Assembly (NCBI GenBank): GCA_027475525.1
Contig: JAMWFC010000117.1
Span: 3,148,183 to 3,212,182 of the forward strand
Origin: Macrolepiota albuminosa
Taxonomy: Eukaryota > Basidiomycota > Agaricomycetes > Agaricales > Agaricaceae
Length of the DNA: 64,000 nucleotides
Reading direction: 5' to 3'
The position numbers and the translations under genes were made by a program. Every line of letters begins with the position of its first letter. Positions within the stretch are counted from its first letter, which is position 1. A model generated the notes under the pieces. The model was given only the letters and a program-made list of their open reading frames with translations, searched no databases and was not told the DNA's origin. This document shows positions 1-11,000 of this stretch, piece by piece.

Positions 1-2
1 TC

Positions 3-374
3 AAGATATTGAAGAAGGTCTCATCCCACGCCTACAAAATCGAGCTCCCCCTGGGATTAAAAGGTCTGCACCCGGTATTCCACGTCCGCCTCCTGGAACG
101 ACACCCCCCGAATCCTTTCCCCGAACGACGCCTCGAGCCCCCTCCCCCGGTCGAGGTCGAGGACGAGTACCACTACAAAGTTGAAGACATCCTCGACTCC
201 CGGAACATTCGGGGACGACCCCACTTCCTCGTACGATGGAAGGGATACGGCCCAAAGGACGACACTTGGGAACCGCGACGAAACCTCGAAGGCGCCCTTG
301 ACAAACTCCGGGACTTCCAGCAACGGCACCCGGGAGACGATCCCCCCGGGCGCAGGACTCACAGATGGCAGTAG
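3..374 (+). CDS. Ty3/gypsy polyprotein, C-terminal end with chromodomain (5' partial)
   Basis: This is the last 123 residues of a pol polyprotein that enters from the left edge. The first part carries the integrase-tail signature of chromoviruses (a K-V-S-S-H-A-Y-K stretch followed by [10 protein letters not shown]). It is followed by a chromodomain of about 50 residues running from [10 protein letters not shown] to the aromatic cage region FLVRWKGY and DTWEP. In chromoviral gypsy elements this domain follows integrase and is thought to steer insertion to modified chromatin. The stop is TAG at 372-374. Protease, reverse transcriptase, RNase H and the integrase core must lie upstream of the window. 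The reading frame is open to the edge. Identification is firm from the two motifs; whether the whole element is intact cannot be seen. Confidence 0.93.
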   Translation, partial: KILKKVSSHAYKIELPLGLKGLHPVFHVRLLERHPPNPFPERRLEPPPPVEVEDEYHYKVEDILDSRNIRGRPHFLVRWKGYGPKDDTWEPRRNLEGALDKLRDFQQRHPGDDPPGRRTHRWQ

Positions 375-983
375 TGGGTGTAACCCCCGCCTCTGGACTC
401 ATCAGGGATTCAACTCCCGCGTATACTTTCTGTTTTTTCTTTCTAGATCTTACTCCCTTTTAGTATTCCTTTTTTTTTACAGTAGCGCCCCGGATTATGG
501 GCAAGGTCTCCTCTCCGCTTTCCCGCCTCATTACTCACACGGTTCCCCTCTTACTTACTTCCAAAGGACAAGTATATACATTTTGCTATGAGTACAGTAC
601 TTACAGAGGCACGACAGACGAAGAACGAAAAATGACAAGATACCGCTCCTAACGCTGGGGCCCCGGACCGTGACTCTCCTCGCCCTCTTCCCCCCTCGGC
701 CAACCCCGGAAATCCTCCCCCGCCCCCTCTGGACCATGCTCCCGCCACGCTTCCCCGGCCAGCTGTTCCCAAGACGGGAGGGGCTCGCCCTCGTCCAACA
801 CGCGCTCGAACCAGGACCCCGGGGCAGGCACGTTCCTCCGCCGGTGTGCGACCACAAGTCGCCCCAGGAGGTCGAGACCGCGCTCCACCCCGGGGGTCGT
901 CACCTCCGGGCGCTGCCCCTCCTGCAGCGCAGCAAGCGCCGCAGCCGCCCCGTCCAGGAGCAGGCGGTGCTCCCGGGCCCAAC
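375..983. other. Gypsy element, non-coding stretch after pol
   Basis: No convincing gene is seen here. The segment between the pol stop and the end of the antisense accessory gene begins with pyrimidine-rich sequence (T runs around 430-480). It then becomes strongly GC-rich, which produces long spurious open frames on both strands. It belongs to the same element because the LTR start lies further right. Confidence 0.6.
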
Positions 984-2513
984 CTAAGAAATTAGTGCGG
1001 GGACACAGGAGAGCGGCTCGAACCACTTACTCAAAGCCGCCATCCGGGCGACGACCAGGTCTTGCAAGCTCTGAGGGGCCGGCTCCGGATGGCCCGCCCC
1101 CTGCTCCAGCCGGGACCGCAACGCGTCCCGCTCGGCCTCCAACTCCCCCCGGGCGACCCGAGCCTCCTGCAACTCCCGGACCACCGCCCCCCGGTCCTCC
1201 TCTACCCACCGCCGAGCCGCCTCCTCCTGCCTCACCATCTCCTCGCTCCGAGCCAGGGTCGTTCGAACCCCCCGTAGCTGCTCGGCCGTGACCTGGTGGT
1301 GGTCGGCCAACTCCCGCCTCTCCCGCTCGGCCCGGTCCACGCGCTCCTGCAGCGCCGCTACGTCAGCGCTCAGCGGCTGCCCCGACAAGGGAGAGAACGC
1401 CGCCGGGGATAGACGCAAGGGAGGGGTCGGGGAGGGAGCCTCCCGAGAAAGTCGTGGCCGCTTGGAAGGCCCGGGAGAAGGGCTGGGCGACGCCCGCCTC
1501 TTTCCCTTGTCGACACGACCCCCGCTCACCCCGGCCCGGGTTACCCGGCGCGTGATCAAGACCACGGGCCAGCCCCGACCACCCACCCCCGCCGTACCCC
1601 GAGACTCCCTCGTCGGGGCTCCACCCCCAGAACCCCCCGGCGCTCCCATCGGCAACTCGACCACCCAGTCCCTCTCCTCCACTCCCATCCTCCGGGTCAC
1701 TCCCCCCAACGGCCATCCCTGCTCCTGCGACATACAATACGCCCTCCAGAGGGCCGAAACGGAGCACCGCTCGTGATTGTCGCGGCACGCCTTGCACACC
1801 GCAGTATCGCGTCGGGACGAGGGGGACGGGACCTCAAACGAGCACATCACTGAGCGGCGCGCACAGTGGAGGCACTAGGCACCTGGGTCAGCCTCGAAAC
1901 CAGAGGTATGAAGCCACTTACCGGCCCGTTGTTGACACACCAGGCATGGGGGGGCAAGCCCCGGGGCCTCACCAGCGCCCCCTCGAAGGCCTCCTGCCCG
2001 GCCCGTTGTTGACACACCAGGCATGGGGGGGCAAGCCCCGGGGCCTCACCAGCGCCCCCTCGAAGGCCTCCTGCGTCGCATCGGCCCACTCAACGCGCTG
2101 GGCCTCCGGGACCTCGGAAATGGCCCCCACCGCCATCCCAGAGCGACGGAAACGAGGGCGACCAGTCTAGGACGAGGAGGGGGAGGGGGACGGGGGGGAC
2201 GCACGGTCATCCGCGCAAAAGTGGGCGCGGGATGACTGGCACCTGAAGGACCCCCGGGACCTGCACCAGGGACAGGCTCCGGGAGTCGGCTGGGACCCGC
2301 CTCCGGAGCGGGGAAAGATCTTTGTTCTGAAGGGGAAACGTCAGCCGCGGTAAGCGGACCCTTGCGAGAGCACTCACGCTGTTGTACAAGCGCCGCCACG
2401 CGCTCCCGGTCCAGGCGGGCCCGGTACCGCGCATCCCGGGCCTCCCAGGCCATCAGGGGCGCAACCTCGTTGGTTTGCGGGGGCGTCGGGGAATGCGTTG
2501 GCGTACGCGACAT
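984..2513 (-). CDS. Antisense accessory gene inside the gypsy element (cysteine-cluster and coiled-coil protein)
   Basis: A two-exon gene is predicted opposite to pol. Exon 1 starts at ATG 2513 and encodes a low-complexity N-terminus beginning MSRTPTHSPTPP, with a charged helix (AWEARDARYRARLDRERVAAL). It should join an intron of about 73 bp (1849-1921, GTAAGT to CAG on the minus strand). Exon 2 then gives a cysteine cluster (CKACRDNHERC) and, after a basic P/S-rich linker, a coiled coil of roughly 100 residues rich in E, R and L (heptads from DVAALQERVDRAERERREL onward). A 77-bp tandem copy at 1921-2074 sits at the end of exon 1 and shifts its frame. With one copy removed the frame runs into another cysteine-containing segment (AWCVNNGP) at the intron. 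The cysteines suggest a small zinc-binding module; function is unknown. I recall similar GC-rich proteins as widespread hypothetical proteins in mushroom genomes, but this could not be checked. Confidence 0.55.
1921..2074. repeat. Exact 77-bp tandem duplication (probable assembly join)
   Basis: 1921-1997 and 1998-2074 are identical with no spacer. Period is 77 bp. The duplication lies in the antisense accessory gene and shifts its frame. Confidence 0.95.
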
Positions 2514-2624
2514 GGTTGAACTTGACGGTAAAATTTTTTTTCGATACGTGGCAGGTCAGGTGCCGGATCCCATGGTTGGCCCCCGGTCCAAGCCACCGGC
2601 TACGCGCGCCTCGGAGGGTCTCGG

Positions 2625-2640
2625 CGCTGAGGGGGGGTGA
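2625..2640 (+). other. Polypurine tract of the gypsy element
   Basis: A G-rich run (GAGGGGGGGTGA) sits directly before TGTCACGACCCC, the expected place for the plus-strand primer site next to a 3' LTR. Confidence 0.6.
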
Positions 2641-3320
2641 TGTCACGACCCCTCCCCTCTGGGCCCACCCCGGGACACCCCCGGAACACCCTCCGGGACC
2701 CTCCCTCCGACCCCACAGGACACGCCCCGCCATCACGACCGCCGACACCGCCATCACGCGCATCAAGGACCGCCATCAGCCATCACCAGCCCCGATCAAC
2801 GATCAGATCACGCGACTCGTGCCGGCCATCACGCATCACGCATCACGGCTCCATCCGCGCCCATTGATCGCGCGCCCCACACGCGCGATCCCGGTATACA
2901 GCCCCTGCCGCTACTCAATAGCCCCCGGAACCCATCCCAGACATCCCGGAACCCCGAGACCCGGCCCCGTAGTACTTATAGTGTAGCTCCCTGTTGTATT
3001 CGGTAGTCTTGATATTGCATAACTGTTACTTGGATATCGCGTGCCCTCTGTTTGACTGGTACGCCTCGTTTGGTACGCTTCGACTGGCACGCCTTAGTAT
3101 TCGCGTGCTCTAAGCTTTGGTACGCACTTCGCGACTCTTAACTTACTAACTTGGTCTCGTCTTAGAACCTCCGGTTCACGACTCGACCCCCTCCAATTCC
3201 CAGCCACTCTCATCCAAAACCCCCGGAATCTAGTCCCCTCTCCCGGAATTACTCCTGTCCTCGCCTTGAACCCCGGAGTCCTAGCCCCGGAGTTCCAGGC
3301 ACCCAAGTATCTGTAGATCA
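2641..3320 (+). mobile_element. Probable 3' LTR of the chromodomain gypsy element
   Basis: The segment starts with TGTCACGACCCC immediately after the polypurine tract and ends with CA at 3320, about 680 bp. The first 350 bp are very GC-rich with CATCACG-type short repeats. An AT-richer part around 2970-3030 (TACTTATAGTG) could be the promoter and start of R. The right boundary is placed where gag-like coding similarity of the older element resumes, so it is approximate. The 5' LTR needed to confirm both ends is outside the window. Confidence 0.55.
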
Positions 3321-6300
3321 AGTCCGCATCGTAAGGGCGTCGCTTTCCCGGAAAGCCCCCGATTCAGTGGAACCTGACAGCATTTACCATGCTCATTCTT
3401 GCGCTGTACAGCCTGTTTAGGCTTTTCATTGGTACACCCAATTACATCCAGGTGCTTCCCCTTCTTCAGAGTTCCTTGAAACTCTTCCTCAGACATTAGT
3501 ATAGCTGGCGAATCTGCTAGCAGGCCTTTCGGTGGGACCTGTTCATCCTCCACCTCCTATACAGTCGCTCTTTTGCGACCATCTAGTCAGTTGCATTCAT
3601 CACGCCGCTTTTCAGTTGCGCGATAGCGCCTCAGACGACCATCTGTATTGTTTAACACGACTCTCTCCACCTTCAAAGGCGTACCACTTACAATGACCAT
3701 GTCATTCACGAAATCCAGCAACACCTTGTTCTTACGCATGAACGGTGTACCAATGATCATGTCATAGCGATCAGAATTTGCTATATCTACATATTCTTTT
3801 GTTGACGTCCCTGACGTCTTTATTCTCACTTCCACGCCAAACTGCACCATGGCACGACTCCCTACAGTCCTCAGCTGGAGCATCAATGGGCTCCTCCAGT
3901 TCATGAACGTGAATTGCATTGATGTGAGCAAACTGGGGCGTAATGCCCATAGTGGTACTCCCTGAGTCTTACAACGTCCATGCCAGATGTCCATTGACAT
4001 CAACATACATGACCAGGCACTCCTTCTCCTCGGGAATATAGTGTGGCCGCTGCAACTTATTAGTTGCTTTCTGCAGGATTATGCGTCTCATTTGGACACG
4101 CTGATCTCTACAGCACTCAGTCAGTGCAAACAGGTGTTCCTCCTCGTCATCATGAGCATAATAGTCGCTGTTGTACATGTCCACTGCGACGTATTCATTG
4201 CCATCAATCTGGATGCTCTCAGCGTCATCCACTTCCGACCTGTCAGCCTCTACTTGCGGCTCTTCCTCCACTTCTTTGACGATCTCATTGTCCTCATCGT
4301 CACTAATGACATTGCTAGATGCCGCAGCTGTATGGGCTGCTCAGATGTGTGCCTTAGGAGGGGCGGGACATTCCTTAGCAAAATGCCTGCTCCTGCCACA
4401 GTTGTAGCATGCCAAAGGGTCTCTGGCAGGCCTTCTCTGGGCCACTCCTGGGGCTCCAGTGGGTTTGCTTGCCATACGCGCTGCAGGCGCTACTACCCCT
4501 CTCACTGCTACTTGGTTTTGACCCAAAAAAGGTCAACTATCCTTTGCTGGCAATTGTCTAGCAGGCTTTGATCGAGGCCGTTGGCCTCCAGGGATTGACT
4601 TGCGGACAACGAATTGTGGATTGCGATTGTTCTCCATCTCTGTCTGTTTGGCCAGGAAGGTCCCCACCTTCACTGCCTGATGGTTCACGGTTCCTCGGCG
4701 TGAACTACACTGCTCATAATGGTTTGCAGTCTGTGTCAACTGTTCATAACAAATAGCATACGCTAAAAATTCGGTCATAGTATTGACCTCCGGAGACAAA
4801 TTGTCATTGCGTATTAACGCTCTCCTCATGTCTGTGGATATTCTGTCCAGGAATGTCTCATAAATGGTGTATTTGTCTGGATAGATGGCCATATTCTGTG
4901 CATGACCCACCAGATCATTATAAAAGGTCTGGACGCCAGTCTTAGCATCATACACTGCCTTTCTAAAGGCATCACGAGCTCCTGCATCATAGCAGCATTG
5001 ATGAAGCGATTATACAGTCCTATCAGGACTTCTTTAAACATCCAATGCAGTTTGTTGCGATTAATGTGGAGAACATGGCGACGGAACCAATTCCGAGCCT
5101 CTCGCTCCATAAATTTGTGTAGCACGAATATCCTTTCCTGGTCCATGTCATCTCCACCATAGCAGCAGGCTTCCAGGTGGTAGCAAACGTCCATGGCCCA
5201 GTCCTCCAACTGGGAGAACCTATGTCCTCCGGCATGTGCACGTATGTGCTTACCATCGGATTTGCAGGGACTTACTCCAGCAGGGAATTTAAACCTGACT
5301 CCAAGAGAGTCATCCACCAAATGAGTGAGATGGTCATGCATATGATCCATATGGATCCTGACCGCCTCATTCATTCCAGGTGTAGTTTCACGCAATTCAT
5401 GAGATGCGGGCATCAAAAATGCCTGGGGACTGCAAAACAGGTGTTCATTGGCCGTTCTTTCCGGCCGTGGGGTGGGCCGTTGCCTCACTTGTGGCTCTGC
5501 TGGTAATCCACCAGCCTGCCTGCCACTATCACAACGATTATTATTGTCTCAATCATTATTTCTGCAATCATGACCTCCACCGTCGTTATTGCAATGAATT
5601 GGCTCCCTCCATTCATAGTGGTCACTACTATTATTGCTACCACCTGGATCTCTGTCCGGTTCAGCAGTTCAAGCTGCAAATTGTTGCCGCATGTCATTGA
5701 CAGGCGTTACACCCTCACGCCCTTCAAAGGCTACTCCCTGGTTGTCAATCAACGACTCACCATGATTGTGCAAGTCCTGGTTGCCTATCCTCTGGTAATT
5801 GACGTGTTCATTCCAGTTGTCCACTAGGTGGATGCATTGCACTACGCATTGTGGTCACGTTTGCTCCTCAAGAATGTAGACTTCGTCCACCTCTTCCTTG
5901 ATAGTAACTTGTTTTCGAGGTGTCTTAATCTCCTGCACTGCAAGTAGTGCCTCTGGCTCTGCCGGAGTTGTCATCACAGTCTCTACCTCAGACAATGCCT
6001 GCTGAGGCACTCCGCTGACAATGTGTTGATGGTTGGCAGCGTTCTGACACCTAACATAGTCTTGCTGAGACTCATTGGCCTGACAAGGTGCATTGAGCAA
6101 TTCCATCGTGTCTGCAATTAATGATGCTCGTCAGCGCACACTCATCTCACATTCCACTGAGTCGGCCAGAGTGGCCATTGAGACTGCTGACCCTCACACT
6201 GCTTTACGCTTAAGGTATTCAACCACTTCAAGTTCGAAGATACGCACAAATAATTCAATATATTCAGTCGAATCTGCACAGGGTACATCGTGGCTCCTAG

Positions 6301-7159
6301 CAGCCAGCAACTGTAAGTGCTTTACTACATAAAGCTGCAGATGCTTTCACGTCAATTCCTTTGCGACCGACAGATATCGGTCCAACACCAGCTGTAACTG
6401 GATAGACAAGGTCGAATGCAACCTTTTGCTCTCCTCATCATCTGAGGAGTCCAGCTCGGACTCTAAGTCCATAACTCTCCTGAGGCCTTCATGCCTCACT
6501 TGTGGCTGTTTGCCGGCCCTTCTGTGCAATTCTAGAATTCCAGGTGCTGTTGACACCTTTTCCAACCTCACAACCTTGTTGTCTTCCCTACTGACCACTA
6601 TCGCTGGTCCTTGCTTCTGTCCTTGTGTCGTCAACAACGACGGTCCTGATTCAGTGGTAGCATCTGCCACATACTCCAAATGTCGTTCCATAGGTGCAGT
6701 TCAGAATGGGGTACTATGCGCAAATGCGCTGCCTTGTACCATTTCCGAGTATTGGGTAAGGTCCAGTTGACCCTCGGACTGAGCTGATGAGCTCTTGGTC
6801 AATACCAGATACATCAATGAAGGCATTTGGCTTGCTGGCAGCAACACTCCTGAGACTGCGGATCTCTCTCCTGGTTTACCACCAGGTTGTACAATGGACA
6901 TCATCCGTGATATGGATAGCCCACCAGGCATTTCAAAGCTCGCACTGACATCACGAGGTATTTTTTTGTCCCGCTTTGGCGGGGGTTGGTATGCAGATGC
7001 AGATTGCGTCTTCATAGCTTGAAGCACAGGTGGATCACCTGTATCTGTCGCTGGGAAAGGAGGGTCCGAATCAAGAGAGCCAGTCATGGAAGCACGTTTT
7101 TGACATGATGCCAACAGAAAATTGAGAGGGTTTGATGAGAGTTGCCTAGTCGGTAACAA
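3281..7159 (-). pseudogene. Decayed Ty3/gypsy gag and protease region
   Basis: On the minus strand, fragments in changing frames read in the order of one gag protein. They start with an acidic/proline N-terminus (MTGSLDSDPPFPATDTGDPP) at about 7087. Next come charged linkers (6691-6347, 6106-5855) and the conserved gag core with ASHELRETTPGMNEAV at 5488-4826 and the region rich in W, F and R after DQERIFVLHKF. A second gag block follows (4955-4533), then a CCHC zinc knuckle CYNCGRSRHFAKECP (4526-4341). Last is a retropepsin-like stretch with DMIIGTPFMRKNK (4006-3587) and a final block ending near 3321. Several frameshifts and stops separate the pieces, so this copy is dead. It stops where the LTR of the other gypsy element begins. 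This suggests a nested insertion, with the missing pol lying left of the window. Confidence 0.8.
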
Positions 7160-7285
7160 GCCTAGAGTCTAAAGCCGATAGCAGAAGATTTAAAAAAATA
7201 TAACCTGTTTGATGAGAGTTGCCTAGTCGGTAACAAGCCTAGAGTCTAAAGCCGATAGCAGAAGATTTAAAAAAATATAACCTGT
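7130..7285. repeat. Exact 77-bp tandem duplication (probable assembly join)
   Basis: 7130-7206 is repeated at 7207-7283, and identity runs 2 bp further. It lies between the decayed gag and the copia remnant, so the apparent adjacency of these two elements is not certain. Apart from this, 7160-7402 shows no gene. Confidence 0.93.
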
Positions 7286-7402
7286 GGTTATGGGCTAGAA
7301 CTATCTTGTGTGTATCACACAGTGCTAAATCAGACCACAGTATTGGATTTGACTAGAACTAGAGTGAATACAAGATGTTAATCTTACGTAATACTCTACT
7401 GA

Positions 7403-8365
7403 ATGATTATAGCGTCGTTGATGCTGGTAACAAGTATGACTCCATTACATTCAGGTCTGACAACACTGTACTTGGGAATTCAAATTGATAGGGATTGCTC
7501 TCAACGCAAACTTTGGCTCTCCCAGAGGGGTTTCATAACGGACTTACTCTTGACTTATAATCTTCTTGAGGCCAAGTCCACCACAGTTCCGTTATACCAC
7601 TCACTTCATTCTCTCCCAGATCCACCACCCAACTCTTTTCCTGACATTTCAGACGAGAATCTGAAGCTACACCATCAACGTTTAGTTGGCTCCATCCTTT
7701 ATCTTAGCCTCTGCACACAGCCTGATCTGGCTTTTATGGCCATGAGCTTAGGCCAGTATAACTCTTGCCCTATGCGTTCTCATCTTCTCGCTGCTAAGGA
7801 AGTTCTCCATTATTTGTCTGGCACAATCGATTTTGCCCTACTTTACAACTTTACAGAACCCGAGAACCATCTACCTATACGTCTTTTACTTCCTCAAGGT
7901 TGTGGCTTTATAGATGCTGATTGGGCATCCGATTCGTCAACTCGCCGCAGCGTTTCTGGTTATGCCTTTTTCCTCTATTCTTCTCTAATATCTTGGTCTT
8001 CTGTTTGGCAACGTACAGTGGCTCTCTCTTCAACCAAGGCAGAGTATATGTCTATGGCGCACACTATGCACGAAGCTATCTGGATTCACTCACTTCTTAC
8101 ATCGCTCTCGCTACCTGCTCCTACACCTTTTCCCCTCGTTTGTGATAACAAAAGTGCCATTGACATTGCAAAATCTGACTCTACTACTTCCCGATCCAAA
8201 CATATCGACATCTGCTATCATTTTATTCACGAACACTTTCAATCTGGTTCTTTTGAGCCTACCTGGGTCTCAACTTCTGATATGGTTGCAGATATTCTCA
8301 TGAAAGCTTTGCCGCGTGTATTACATGATCACTTTGTGCTTGGCCTTGGCTTGGTTCGCCATTGA
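7403..8365 (+). pseudogene. Ty1/copia pol remnant: end of reverse transcriptase plus RNase H
   Basis: The open frame reads from the end of the copia reverse transcriptase (YLGIQIDRD, then the connection region with RLVGSILYLS and QPDLAF) into RNase H. RNase H motifs are GFIDADWASD, RRSVSGYAFFL, the SSTKAEYM segment, CDNKSAIDIA, KHIDICYHFIHEH and the final DMVADILMKALPR. It ends at the stop 8363-8365. The catalytic YVDD box, integrase and gag are absent, so the element is 5' truncated or cut by the assembly join at 7130-7285. The remaining frame has no internal stop, which points to a fairly young insertion. Confidence 0.88.
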
Positions 8366-8425
8366 TTCTTACTTTTCACACTTCTTTACTTTTCACGTCA
8401 CTTTTCTCCTGCGGCGATGGGGTTG

Positions 8426-8708
8426 TGTTGGACTACTTCCTATTGGTCACCGCATCCGACCAGTCACGTGCCTGTTTGCCACCTCTTTCGTTGTTTGGTT
8501 TCCATACAGCCTCAGTTGTCTTCATCATTAACGACACGACACTGAGGCTGTAAGTTTCACACTCAATCGTTGGCAAAAGCATATACTGATTATTACACTG
8601 TCATGTAGTTTCCTTTTTGTTCGTATCTTACAGGTACAATAAAAAATTAGTTGTCTTCATCATTAACGACACGACACTGAGGCTTTTCCTTTTTGTTCGT
8701 ATCTTACA
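8426..8708 (+). mobile_element. Probable copia 3' LTR with an internally duplicated, intron-less tail
   Basis: After the pol stop, a short purine run (GCGGCGATGGGG) precedes TGTTGGACTACTTCC, a typical copia LTR beginning. The region ends in CTTACA at 8632, and the same end recurs at 8708. 8514-8633 and 8649-8709 share the same 36-bp and 25-bp blocks, but the first copy has a further 59 bp between them. Those 59 bp (8550-8608) start GTAAGT, carry ACTGAT as a branch-point candidate and end TAG. LTR limits are inferred without a partner LTR. Confidence 0.5.
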
Positions 8709-8709
8709 G

Positions 8710-9042
8710 ATCCGGGACTACAGAGAGAAAGCTTTATTTAGAGCGTACAAACATACTGATATCATGGTGTTAGAAACGCAGCAACGCTCAACATGAGCAC
8801 CGGGTATGAGAGGAATTCTGATATGATGGGAGTTCCGTTTTAGGACGACGGTTCTTCATTCAACCCTCAGCTGACCTCTATGATCGACCTACCCATGAGG
8901 ACAATACCTGCCTTTCCAGTTTATTGCACTTCGCTTATCACTGCTTTCCTCTCAATGGGTCTGAAATGAGCATTTTCAGAGTACTGAGCCATCTGTGTTA
9001 AAGGGTTGTACGATATCCTCACGGAAGTTAATAAGTGTCTAC
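8710..9042. other. Intergenic, upstream of the GDSL esterase remnant
   Basis: No gene or repeat seen. Short open frames here have no recognisable protein features. Confidence 0.5.
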
Positions 9043-10511
9043 ATGCCTGCGCATATCTCCTGGACCCGTCTGCTTCCTACATTTCTTTGCGCCTTCAATG
9101 CATCCCCTGCTCTTGGTAGACTTACGTGGAGTACTACCAAGTACTTGTTTGTATTTGGTGATTCCTACACGACCGATGGTATCATTATATTAGCACTGCT
9201 CTCTTGTAGAGATTGAATGAATACACATTCTGTAGGTTACAACATTTCCGCTGGCGTAGACTCTCCGGTTCCCGGATTTGTGAGTACAACCCGAAGATGG
9301 GTGATATGGATTCTGATGTTCATCAGACGTCTTCTAACGGACCTAACTGGGTCAATTTCCTTGGTATGAGCTTCCGGCCGGTAGACCACTTATTACCTAG
9401 ACGCTGATGGAGGTTCAACAGGTGGAACCTACAACCAGACTAACACCAAAGTGTGCACTTTTCTACCTGGAAATCTACTTTGAAGCTTGATAATGATAGG
9501 TATTCGATCTTGCTTCGGGTGGTGCCACCGTTGATGGAGCATTGGTCCCTCCATTTATGCCCACTGTTCTGTACGTAAACCTTGTGCTCATGTCCCCGAT
9601 CTCATGTTCTCGTTACAGCTCCGTTGTGGATCAAGTATTACAGTTTCAGAAAATTCTCGACCCAAAACCGGCGGGTGCTCAATGGGATAGCTCGAACTCT
9701 TTGTTTGCGTTCTGGATTGGTATCAACGATATTGTTAGTAGTTTCTGTCCTCTTCCCAAGCTTTCTAGTCCATCCGAACCACTTTGATTAATACAGGGAA
9801 ACTCTTTCGGTTGGGTACACTAGATTGTAAACCCAAGATCCTCTCCAAACTTATTGATTGTCTAATATTACTGGGCATGAGTCCGCATTCTATACAAAGA
9901 TTCTGACTCGTTTGGAAAGTCAGGTACGCCGGTTCGCATTCTTAACGAAATTTGTTAACTCCCATCTCAAAGCTTGAAATTCTCTATGAAGGAGGCGCAC
10001 GCTCCTTTCTCTTTCTAAACGTGCCACCCACCGACCGCGCCCCTCTCTTCCTACAGCAAGGCTCCAAAGTCGTCAAGCGCCTCCACTCTCTAATTGCAAA
10101 TTACAATGCACAGCTCGTCACCATCATCGAGAATTTCACGTCCAAGCATAAGGACCTTGACCAGGTGACAGTTTTTGACACACATCCGATCTTTAATGCT
10201 CTGCTCGATAATGCTCGAGCTCTGGGCTTTGTAAACGCTACTTGATGGTGCGAAGCATATCAAAATGGAACGCCGGAAAAGACTACACAGATCAAGCCTT
10301 GTGCTCCCGTTTCCAGCTACTTGTAAGAATAGACCCTTTCCTGACTTATGTGAGATACTGACTCCATTTGCACCTATAAAGCTGGCTGAACTCTCTGCAT
10401 CCTTTGTTCACTGTTCATGAGTCAGTGTTGCTTTTTTCTTGTAGCACATAAGACTGATTGTGTATTGTCAGTGTTGTTTCCCGTGGCATCTCGACCACCC
10501 TCAGTGCCTGA
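9043..10511 (+). pseudogene. Secreted GDSL-type acetylesterase (carbohydrate esterase 16-like), broken
   Basis: Spliced reading gives a GDSL esterase with about nine exons. A signal peptide (MPAHISWTRLLPTFLCAF...) is followed by block I FVFGDSYTTDG with the catalytic Ser. Next come YNISAGVDSPVPGF, SSNGPNWVNFL, LASGGATVDGALVPPF and FAFWIGINDIG with its Gly/Asn oxyanion residues. The later blocks are ARSFLFLNVPPTDRAPLF, VTVFDTHPIFNALLDNA and the last block WLNSLHPLFTVH with the catalytic His. Introns of 47-63 bp fit between all early blocks (9179-9235, 9280-9326, 9364-9421, 9451-9499, 9571-9618, 9734-9796). Two lesions are seen. After GNSFGW no splice site restores the frame into the SNITGHESAFY block near 9860. 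Also, a TGA follows VNAT at 10243-10245 where the family has Gly. The family deacetylates plant cell-wall sugars outside the cell. A sequencing error could explain either lesion, but two make loss of function likely. Confidence 0.75.
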
Positions 10512-11000
10512 TGGACAACAGATGACACCGAAAAAATGTTCAGTCAAGTATAGCATGAGATGTTGTTGAATTACGTCTTTTATTTGGGAATCTTTGACAT
10601 ACAACAGATACCCTTGCGAATTAATAGACGGGTGAAACTTCTGAGTCACTTTAGTTAATGGTGAATCATTGTATTCGCTGCCATCGCCCAAAGGAAAGCA
10701 CACCTTCTCGCTCTATATTATTCATGCTACCGCCCGAAACATTTGTCATTTCTCGAAGCATTCTAATCTTTATTTCTCTCACAGCCGTTTTTTAACGAGA
10801 GATACCTCGCTTGGAGTTGGACCCACAAATCTACTCATGTGACGCTACTGTTACTAGAACGCATGAGAAAAATGATCACCAGGATACGTGATTTGGAACA
10901 AGAACCACGTTGTTCCGTCAAAGGTAATGATATTGGACCTACAATACACAAATACCTCTTAAAGGACTACCCCCCTTCTCATATCCTGCACCGTCCAATC
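10512..11000. other. Intergenic between the GDSL remnant and the first nuclease-like/kinase-like gene
   Basis: No supported gene. The minus-strand open frame at 10422-10703 has no recognisable domain. Confidence 0.45.

Noticed and set aside
649..1797. Long GC-rich frames on both strands (for example 1288-1776 plus, 995-1291 plus)
   Set aside because: They are proline/arginine-rich by-products of high GC opposite the antisense accessory gene.
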